Positions 1-6,367 of a stretch of 6,367 nt of DNA are shown one piece after another; within the stretch, counting starts at the first letter, position 1; the number at the start of each line of letters is the position of its first letter. This DNA comes from an uncultured Catenibacterium sp. (lineage in GTDB: Bacteria; Bacillota_I; Bacilli_A; Erysipelotrichales; Coprobacillaceae). The notes under the pieces are model-generated. The model saw nothing but the letters and a program-made list of their open reading frames with translations, was not told the origin of the DNA and did not search any database. Where the stretch lies: contig CAAFPB010000188.1 of assembly GCA_900764725.1 (NCBI GenBank), positions 1-6,367 of the forward strand. Direction: 5' to 3'. A program made the translations under genes and the position numbers.

Positions 1-1178
1 AGATTGGTGCATGTAATGAAGAAGCAGATCAAGTGATTGATCTTCATGGAGCACTTTTATCTCATAACTTTATTGATATCCATACACATCTTCGTGAACC
101 TGGCTTTGAACATAAAGAAACTATTTCTACTGGTAGTGCATCAGCTCTTTATGGTGGATATGGTACTATTGTCGCAATGGCCAATACATTACCTTGCATG
201 GATGATAAGGAAACTATTGAAGACTTTACTAAACGTTGTGAAAAGGATGCACAAGTAAAAACATATACTTATAGTGCAATTACTGAAGAATTAAAAGGTC
301 AGAAGGTTGTCGATATGGAAGAAAATATCAAACAGCCTATCGTTCTAGGATTCTCAGATGATGGTAAAGGTGTCCAGAAGGATGAAAAGATGAAAGAAGC
401 TATGACACGTGCTAAAGCACTTGATTCTATCATCGTTGCACATTGTGAAGATGAATCAGAATTACATGGTGGATGTATTCATGAAGGTCATTATGCGAAA
501 GAACATGGCTTAATTGGTATCAATAGTGCAAGTGAATATAAACAGGTAGATCGTGATTTACATCTTGTCGATGAAATTCACAATAGATATCATATCTGTC
601 ATATTTCCACAAAAGAAACAGTGGCTTTACTTGGTGCAAGTCGTGCACGTGGTGAAAGAGTAAGTGGTGAAACATCACCTCATCATTTAATCCTAACTGA
701 AGATAACATCCAGGATTGTCATCCTAACTATAAGATGAATCCACCTCTTCGTACAAAAGAAGATCGTGATGCAATCATCAAGGCAGTCAATGATGGAGTT
801 ATTACTGTAATAGCAACAGACCATGCCCCTCATGCAAGAAGCGAAAAGAGTAAACCGATTGATAAAGCACCTTTTGGAATCATTGGCTTACAGCATGCCT
901 TCCCACTTATTTATACATATATTGTAGAAGAAGGCTTAATTCAATTAGATACAGTTCTTGATTGTTTGACTACTGGACCTGCAAAGACATTAAACTTAGA
1001 TGCTTCTATTGAAGAAGGTATGAAAGCAGATCTATGTGCATTTGACTTAAATAAAGAATATACAATCAAAGAAGAAAACTTAAAGTCTAAAGCATGCAAT
1101 ACACCTTTCTTAGGATGGAAAGTCAAAGGTGCATTAATTATGAATATTGTCGATGGACAATTATTAGTGGAGGAATAA
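1..1178 (+). CDS. pyrC: Dihydroorotase, class I (5' partial)
   Basis: Zinc amidohydrolase that interconverts N-carbamoyl-L-aspartate and L-dihydroorotate, the third step of de novo pyrimidine synthesis, in the cytoplasm. The frame is open from the first complete codon at base 3, giving 391 residues here. The family is usually about 425 residues, so roughly 30 N-terminal residues lie off the window. The GTG at 33 is an internal valine, not a start, because the family-like sequence continues upstream of it. Numbering from the codon at base 3, visible motifs are the metal-binding DIHTHLREPG (residues 25-34: His27, His29, substrate Arg31), FSDDG (117-121, the Asp that bridges metals in class I enzymes), AHCED (His147), CHIST (His200), NPPLR (246-250) and ATDHAPH (271-277, catalytic Asp273). 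The C-terminal NTPFLGWKV block is also typical. The stop is followed after one base by pyrK, so the genes are surely cotranscribed. An oddity is SHNFID where most relatives have a PGF/PGL-ID segment before the metal motif. Confidence 0.96.
   Translation, partial: IGACNEEADQVIDLHGALLSHNFIDIHTHLREPGFEHKETISTGSASALYGGYGTIVAMANTLPCMDDKETIEDFTKRCEKDAQVKTYTYSAITEELKGQKVVDMEENIKQPIVLGFSDDGKGVQKDEKMKEAMTRAKALDSIIVAHCEDESELHGGCIHEGHYAKEHGLIGINSASEYKQVDRDLHLVDEIHNRYHICHISTKETVALLGASRARGERVSGETSPHHLILTEDNIQDCHPNYKMNPPLRTKEDRDAIIKAVNDGVITVIATDHAPHARSEKSKPIDKAPFGIIGLQHAFPLIYTYIVEEGLIQLDTVLDCLTTGPAKTLNLDASIEEGMKADLCAFDLNKEYTIKEENLKSKACNTPFLGWKVKGALIMNIVDGQLLVEE
1169..1173 (+). promoter_or_regulatory. Ribosome binding site of pyrK
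   Basis: GGAGG lies inside the last codons of pyrC, 6 bases before the ATG at 1180. It fixes the pyrK start and shows that pyrK translation begins while ribosomes finish pyrC. Confidence 0.85.
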
Positions 1179-1179
1179 C

Positions 1180-1938
1180 ATGAAGAATTATCAGGATTTT
1201 CTTACAATCAACTACAATAAAGAATTAATTCCTGGTCTATTTGAAATGGAACTTGAAGGAGAAGGGGCTCGTTTTATTACAGCACCTGGTCAGTTTATTA
1301 ATATTAAGATCAATGACTCACTTCAGCCATACTTAAGAAGACCAATGAGTATCTTGGATTATGATGATACGCATATTAAATTAATTTATCGTATTAGAGG
1401 TGAAGGAACTAAGATTCTTTCAGAAAAGAAACCAGGAGAAAAACTAGATGTATTAATCGGTTTAGGTAATGGTTTCACTGATACTGATTATAATGAAGTC
1501 ATTGTAGTAGGAGGAGGAAGTGGTACACCACCAATGTATGGTCTTGCGAAAAGACTTATTGAAAAAGGTGTAAAAGTCACTGCAGTACTTGGATTCAATG
1601 GTTCTTATGATGTCTTCTATGAAGAGGAGTTCAAGAAGCTTTGTCCTACTTATATTTCTACAATGGATGGCACTACTGGTACTAAAGGTACTGTTATTGA
1701 TGCCATTAAAGAAAATAACTTAACTTTTGATCATTACTATGCATGTGGTCCAGAACCAATGTTGGATGCATTAGTAAAGAACTTCCCAGATAACGGTTCT
1801 CTTTCTTTTGAAGCAAGAATGGGATGTGGCTTTGGTGCCTGCATGGGATGTTCATGTAAAGTAAAAACAAAACCATATAAGAGAATTTGTGTAGAAGGAC
1901 CTGTTCTTTCTTCAGATGAGGTGATTATCAATGGCTAA
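1180..1938 (+). CDS. pyrK: Dihydroorotate dehydrogenase B, electron-transfer subunit (FAD, 2Fe-2S)
   Basis: Partner subunit of the class 1B dihydroorotate dehydrogenase. It passes electrons from the FMN of PyrD through a [2Fe-2S] cluster and FAD to NAD+. The protein is 252 residues, normal for the family. Motifs in order: the FAD-binding RRPMS (residues 53-57), a glycine-rich nucleotide-binding loop GGGSGTPP (111-118), YACGPEPML (187-195, typical of ferredoxin-reductase-like domains) and the cluster-binding segment near the C-terminus with Cys216, Cys221, Cys224 and Cys237. That C-x4-C-x2-C-x12-C pattern matches the PyrK type, and there is an additional Cys226. The loop has Ser where many relatives have Ile (GGGIG). 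The start is the ATG directly after a GGAGG site. The gene sits 1 base after pyrC and its last 8 bases overlap pyrD, consistent with coupled 1:1 synthesis of the two subunits. Confidence 0.96.
   Translation: MKNYQDFLTINYNKELIPGLFEMELEGEGARFITAPGQFINIKINDSLQPYLRRPMSILDYDDTHIKLIYRIRGEGTKILSEKKPGEKLDVLIGLGNGFTDTDYNEVIVVGGGSGTPPMYGLAKRLIEKGVKVTAVLGFNGSYDVFYEEEFKKLCPTYISTMDGTTGTKGTVIDAIKENNLTFDHYYACGPEPMLDALVKNFPDNGSLSFEARMGCGFGACMGCSCKVKTKPYKRICVEGPVLSSDEVIING
1918..1924 (+). promoter_or_regulatory. Ribosome binding site of pyrD (inside pyrK)
   Basis: GAGGTGA within the 3' end of pyrK, about 6 bases before the ATG at 1931. It supports the overlapping start of pyrD and translational coupling to pyrK. 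Confidence 0.7.
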
Positions 1939-2851
1939 TTTACATGTAAAACTACCAGGACTTGATATGAAGAATCCTGTTATTCCAGCAAGTGGTACTT
2001 TTGGATTCGGTTATGAATTCACTAAGTTTTATGATATTAATGTATTAGGCTCTATGAGCTTAAAGGGTACAACTCTTGAACCACGTTATGGTAACCCACT
2101 TCCACGTATTGCGGAAGGACCTTCTGGCTTATTGAATGCGATTGGTTTACAGAACCCAGGTGTGGATGAAGTCATTAAAACTGAATTAGTTAAACTAAGA
2201 GAAGTCTATTCAGGTAAAGCTATTGCGAATATTGGCGGAAGCTGTATTGATGATTATGTGCAGACTGCTGCAAAACTTACTAAAGAAGACTGTATTGGTG
2301 CATTAGAACTTAATATCAGCTGTCCTAACGTTCATGCAGGAGGAATGCAGATTGGTACTGATCCAGCAATGGCTGCAGAAGTCACTCGTGCAGTAAAAGC
2401 TGTTATTACTAAACCACTTTATGTTAAACTATCTCCAAACGTGACTGATGTAGTCGCAATTGCGAAAGCAGTAGAAGAAGCAGGTGCTGATGGTATCTCA
2501 ATGATTAATACTCTAGTAGGTATGCGTTTTGATATCCGTTCAGGTAAGCCTATTATTGCGAATAAGACAGGTGGTTACTCAGGACCAGCTATCTTCCCAG
2601 TCGCTTTAAGAATGGTTTATCAGGTTTCTCAGGCTGTTAATATCCCAGTTATTGGTATGGGTGGTATTTCTACTGGTAGAGATGCAATTGAAATGATGAT
2701 TGCAGGTGCAAGCGCTGTACAGGTTGGTTGTGCTAACTTAGTAGATCCATATGCATGTCCTCGTATTATTCAGGAAATGAATGATGAACTAGATGCAATG
2801 GGTATTGAAAATATCACTGATATTATCGGAAAATCCCATCAATATAAATAA
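1931..2851 (+). CDS. pyrD: Dihydroorotate dehydrogenase B (NAD+), catalytic subunit
   Basis: FMN enzyme of class 1B that oxidises dihydroorotate to orotate, the fourth step of pyrimidine synthesis. It works in the cytoplasm as a complex with PyrK. The protein is 306 residues, full length for class 1B, and lacks the N-terminal membrane-binding extension of the quinone-linked class 2. Visible motifs are NPVIPASGTFGFG (residues 15-27), MSLKGTT with Lys45 (42-48), NAIGLQNPG (69-77), LNISCPNV (127-134, with Cys131 in the position of the class 1 catalytic base), YVKLSPN with Lys166 (164-170), NTLVGM (193-198), GGYSGPA (214-220) and the FMN-phosphate-binding IGMGGIS and ASAVQVG segments (241-247, 260-266). 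The start is an ATG overlapping the pyrK stop by 8 bases. The adjacent pyrK independently supports the 1B assignment. The neighbours expected in many Bacillota operons, pyrF and pyrE, do not follow; a terminator comes immediately after the stop. Confidence 0.97.
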   Translation: MANLHVKLPGLDMKNPVIPASGTFGFGYEFTKFYDINVLGSMSLKGTTLEPRYGNPLPRIAEGPSGLLNAIGLQNPGVDEVIKTELVKLREVYSGKAIANIGGSCIDDYVQTAAKLTKEDCIGALELNISCPNVHAGGMQIGTDPAMAAEVTRAVKAVITKPLYVKLSPNVTDVVAIAKAVEEAGADGISMINTLVGMRFDIRSGKPIIANKTGGYSGPAIFPVALRMVYQVSQAVNIPVIGMGGISTGRDAIEMMIAGASAVQVGCANLVDPYACPRIIQEMNDELDAMGIENITDIIGKSHQYK

Positions 2852-2873
2852 AGAGTGCTAAGCACTCTTTTTT
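2850..2873 (+). terminator. Rho-independent terminator of the pyr operon
   Basis: A perfect inverted repeat (arms 2850-2858 and 2862-2870, core GAGTGC/GCACTC) with a 3-base TAA loop is followed by a run of six T (2868-2873). The first arm begins in the pyrD stop codon. It should end the pyrC-pyrK-pyrD transcript, although the stem is short and its outer pairs are A-T, so some read-through into pcrA is possible. Confidence 0.85.
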
Positions 2874-2874
2874 A

Positions 2875-2883
2875 TGTTATATT
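2875..2883 (+). promoter_or_regulatory. Candidate extended -10 promoter for pcrA
   Basis: TGTTATATT is a TGn extended -10 with a TATATT hexamer, one base after the terminator T-run. Transcription would start near 2890, leaving a leader of about 23 bases that holds the ribosome binding site. No good -35 is visible: the expected region falls in the terminator hairpin and reads GTGCTA. The extended -10 would have to compensate for this. Confidence 0.5.
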
Positions 2884-2896
2884 AAGTGGTGCGAAT

Positions 2897-2903
2897 AAGG
2901 AGG
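2897..2903 (+). promoter_or_regulatory. Ribosome binding site of pcrA
   Basis: A strong AAGGAGG lies 9 bases before the ATG at 2913. It decides the start: an in-frame GTG at 2886 lies upstream of this site, would add nine residues and has no binding site of its own. Confidence 0.9.
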
Positions 2904-2912
2904 ATTTTTAAC

Positions 2913-5045
2913 ATGGAACTCAGTCAATTATTAAACCCTAAACAATTAGAAGCAGCCACTTATCTAGATGGACACTTAAGAATCATTGCTGGGGCTGGTT
3001 CAGGTAAGACACGTGTTGTCACATATCGTATAGCATATTTAATTGAAGAAGTAGGGGTTAATCCTCATAACATTCTAGCAATCACATTTACTAATAAAGC
3101 AGCCAATGAAATGAAAACAAGAGTAGAAAATATTCTAGGTACATCTTTAGGAACAACAATCTGTACAATTCACTCTTTATGTGTCAGAGTACTTAGACAA
3201 CATTCTACAGCCATTGGTTATCCTCATAACTTCATTATTATGGATGAAGAAGACCAGAAATCACTTATTAAAAAACTCTATAAAGAAAAAGAAATAGATC
3301 AAAAAACTATCAGTATCAAATCTATGATCAACTATATCTCTTCCTATAAGGTGAACTTTGTCTCTCCTGCCAAAGCAGTACAGCTTGCAGGCAATATGCC
3401 AGGAGAAAAAATGAAGGCAGAAGTTTATGCAATGTATGAAAAATATAAAGAAGATCATAATATGATGGACTTTGATGATCTTCTTATTAATACGTTAAAG
3501 ATCTTCCAGGATAATCCGGATATTGTATCAAGATGGTCTAGACGTTATCAGTTTGTCCATGTAGATGAATTCCAGGATGTCGGTTCTATTGAATACAATC
3601 TTATTCATTACTTTGCCCAGGATTCTATTGTCTGTGTTGTAGGAGATCCAGATCAGACAATCTATTCATTTAGAGGCAGTGATGTTAACTATATCATGAA
3701 CTTTGATAAAGACTATCAGAACGTTAAAACTGTTATATTAGATCAGAACTATCGCTCTACTAAAACAATCCTTGATATCTCTAATAACCTGATCAAGAAA
3801 AATAAGAACAGACTAGAAAAAGACTTATTCTCCGAATTAGAAGAAGGAGATAAAGTTATTCATTATGCAGCAGTTAGTGAAGAGGCAGAATCAAAATATA
3901 TCTGTGATACAATCCAAAAGCTTACTCAATCTGGCGTTTCTGAATCTCATATTGCGGTACTTTATCGTGCCAATTATTTATCTCGTTCTATTGAACAGGA
4001 AATGATTCGCAGACAGATCCCTTATAAGATCTTTGGGGGATTAAAGTTCTTTAACCGTAAAGAAGTCAAAGATGCTTTAAGCTATATTAGACTCGTTGTC
4101 ATGGGTGATGATTTATCATTTGAAAGAGTCGTCAATACACCATCTCGAGGTATTGGTGCAAAAACTCTAGAAAAGATCACTCTTACAGCCACAAGACATG
4201 GTATCTCTAACTATGAAGCAGTCTGCTTCTTCTTAGATGAAACAGGTGTAGGTGGTAAAGCAAAGAAAGGACTCAAAGAACTTGTAGAAGTCATTGAAAA
4301 AGCAAGAGTCTCTGATAAGAGTTTAGCAGATATCTATGAAGATGTATTAATAGATACAGGATACTTAAAACTGATGAAGGATGGACAGGAAGATAACCGT
4401 ATTGAAAACTTAATGGAATTAAAGAATTCCATTGATAGTTATGTCAATACTCATCCAGAAACACCAGACTTTGAATCTTATTTACAGGATATTGCGCTTT
4501 ATACATCCCAGGATGAAGATAAGACAGGAGACTATGTTTCTCTAATGAGTATTCATATGGCTAAAGGATTAGAGTTTGACTATGTCTTTGTATCAGGTCT
4601 TTCTGAAGGTATTTTCCCATCTGAGAGAACAATGAGTGAAGGGGGAGATGAAGGGCTAGAAGAAGAAAGAAGACTTGCTTATGTTGCCTTTACACGTGCT
4701 AAAAAGCGTCTTTATCTCACTGATAGCCAGGGCTTTAGCTTTGTCTCTCAATCTCCTAAAGTTACATCTCGATTTGTCGATGAAATAGGTCGTGATCATG
4801 TCGAACATGTTGGTAAACCTTCTAAATTCAAGACACGTGATTATATCCATGAATCTTATCCAGATTTAATTGGTGATAATGGTGTAAGTGACTGGAAGGT
4901 TGGAGATTTAGTGAATCATGATATATTTGGTAAGGGTGTTGTTGTCAAGGTCAAGGGACCACTTGTTGATGTTGCTTTTGAAGTTCCTCATGGAATCAAG
5001 ACTTTAATGGGAGGTCATCATGCTTTAAAGCGCTTATCAAACTGA
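2913..5045 (+). CDS. pcrA: ATP-dependent DNA helicase, PcrA/UvrD type (superfamily 1)
   Basis: A 3'-5' DNA helicase of the PcrA/UvrD family, known in Bacillota for roles in DNA repair, plasmid rolling-circle replication and clearing RNA polymerase or RecA from DNA. The protein is 710 residues from the ATG at 2913, close to the usual 720-740. Motifs in order: Q-motif LNPKQ (residues 7-11), Walker A GAGSGKT (27-33), motif Ia ITFTNKAANEM (57-67), DFDDLL (186-191), Walker B VDEFQD (217-222), motif III GDPDQTIYSFRGS (244-256), motif IV QNYRST (278-283), motif V SIHMAKGLEF (546-555) and motif VI RRLAYVAFTRAK (586-597). A C-terminal block from Trp661 (WKVGD, then FGKGVVVKVKG) looks like the Tudor-like domain by which PcrA touches RNA polymerase, and separates it from the shorter Rep. 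After VDEFQD comes VGSIEY, where the common form is TN-x-x-QY. ligA follows 61 bases downstream; pcrA-ligA is a conserved Bacillota pair. The gene is intact. Confidence 0.95.
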   Translation: MELSQLLNPKQLEAATYLDGHLRIIAGAGSGKTRVVTYRIAYLIEEVGVNPHNILAITFTNKAANEMKTRVENILGTSLGTTICTIHSLCVRVLRQHSTAIGYPHNFIIMDEEDQKSLIKKLYKEKEIDQKTISIKSMINYISSYKVNFVSPAKAVQLAGNMPGEKMKAEVYAMYEKYKEDHNMMDFDDLLINTLKIFQDNPDIVSRWSRRYQFVHVDEFQDVGSIEYNLIHYFAQDSIVCVVGDPDQTIYSFRGSDVNYIMNFDKDYQNVKTVILDQNYRSTKTILDISNNLIKKNKNRLEKDLFSELEEGDKVIHYAAVSEEAESKYICDTIQKLTQSGVSESHIAVLYRANYLSRSIEQEMIRRQIPYKIFGGLKFFNRKEVKDALSYIRLVVMGDDLSFERVVNTPSRGIGAKTLEKITLTATRHGISNYEAVCFFLDETGVGGKAKKGLKELVEVIEKARVSDKSLADIYEDVLIDTGYLKLMKDGQEDNRIENLMELKNSIDSYVNTHPETPDFESYLQDIALYTSQDEDKTGDYVSLMSIHMAKGLEFDYVFVSGLSEGIFPSERTMSEGGDEGLEEERRLAYVAFTRAKKRLYLTDSQGFSFVSQSPKVTSRFVDEIGRDHVEHVGKPSKFKTRDYIHESYPDLIGDNGVSDWKVGDLVNHDIFGKGVVVKVKGPLVDVAFEVPHGIKTLMGGHHALKRLSN

Positions 5046-5053
5046 TTTTTAAG

Positions 5054-6367
<1,314 letters not shown>

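Noticed and set aside
33..35. GTG as the start of pyrC
   Set aside because: The frame is open to base 3 and the upstream residues fit the dihydroorotase N-terminal region. Starting here would remove the N-terminal strands, and no ribosome binding site precedes it.
37..258. Hydrophobic 73-residue open frame overlapping pyrC
   Set aside because: It is an alternate frame fully inside pyrC, with no ribosome binding site. The pyrC frame carries the conserved metal-binding motifs.
941..1931. Antisense open frames at 941-1126 and 1737-1931
   Set aside because: They are the reverse strand of conserved pyrC and pyrK coding sequence, have no recognisable protein features and no supporting signals.
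2886..2912. Upstream GTG start of pcrA adding nine residues
   Set aside because: The strong AAGGAGG site lies inside this extension and is correctly spaced for the ATG at 2913, which also matches the usual PcrA N-terminus.
3261..4850. Antisense open frames at 3261-3458 and 4656-4850
   Set aside because: They mirror pcrA. The Phe-rich composition of the first is simply the complement of Lys/Glu-rich helicase codons.

Overview
The window is a low-GC stretch of bacterial chromosome with every gene on the + strand and very short spacers. Codon use, GGAGG-type ribosome binding sites, a PyrK-dependent class 1B dihydroorotate dehydrogenase and a pcrA-ligA pair all point to a member of the Bacillota (Firmicutes). 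A gut Erysipelotrichia-like lineage is a guess from overall feel only; the sequence does not prove it.

Layout: (1) Bases 1-2851 are part of a pyrimidine biosynthesis operon. They hold the 3' part of pyrC (dihydroorotase; its true start lies before the window), then pyrK (FAD/[2Fe-2S] electron-transfer subunit) and pyrD (class 1B dihydroorotate dehydrogenase). pyrC and pyrK are 1 base apart, and pyrK and pyrD overlap by 8 bases. Together they make dihydroorotate and oxidise it to orotate with NAD+ as acceptor. (2) Bases 2850-2903 are a compact regulatory junction: a hairpin-plus-T-run terminator, an extended -10 promoter and a strong ribosome binding site. (3) Bases 2913-5045 encode a complete PcrA/UvrD-type superfamily 1 helicase with a C-terminal Tudor-like domain. 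(4) A 61-base spacer carries a good extended -10 promoter, followed by ligA (NAD+-dependent DNA ligase), of which about the first 409 residues are present.

The last 32 bases (6336-6367) are not genomic. They match the Illumina TruSeq read-1 3' adapter, so the contig ends in untrimmed adapter. The ligA reading frame continues into the adapter and would give an artificial [10 protein letters not shown] tail. The ligA truncation is therefore an assembly or library edge, not biology.

I see no mobile element, CRISPR array, RNA gene or unknown gene system. The coding content is ordinary housekeeping; the adapter is the clearest anomaly.
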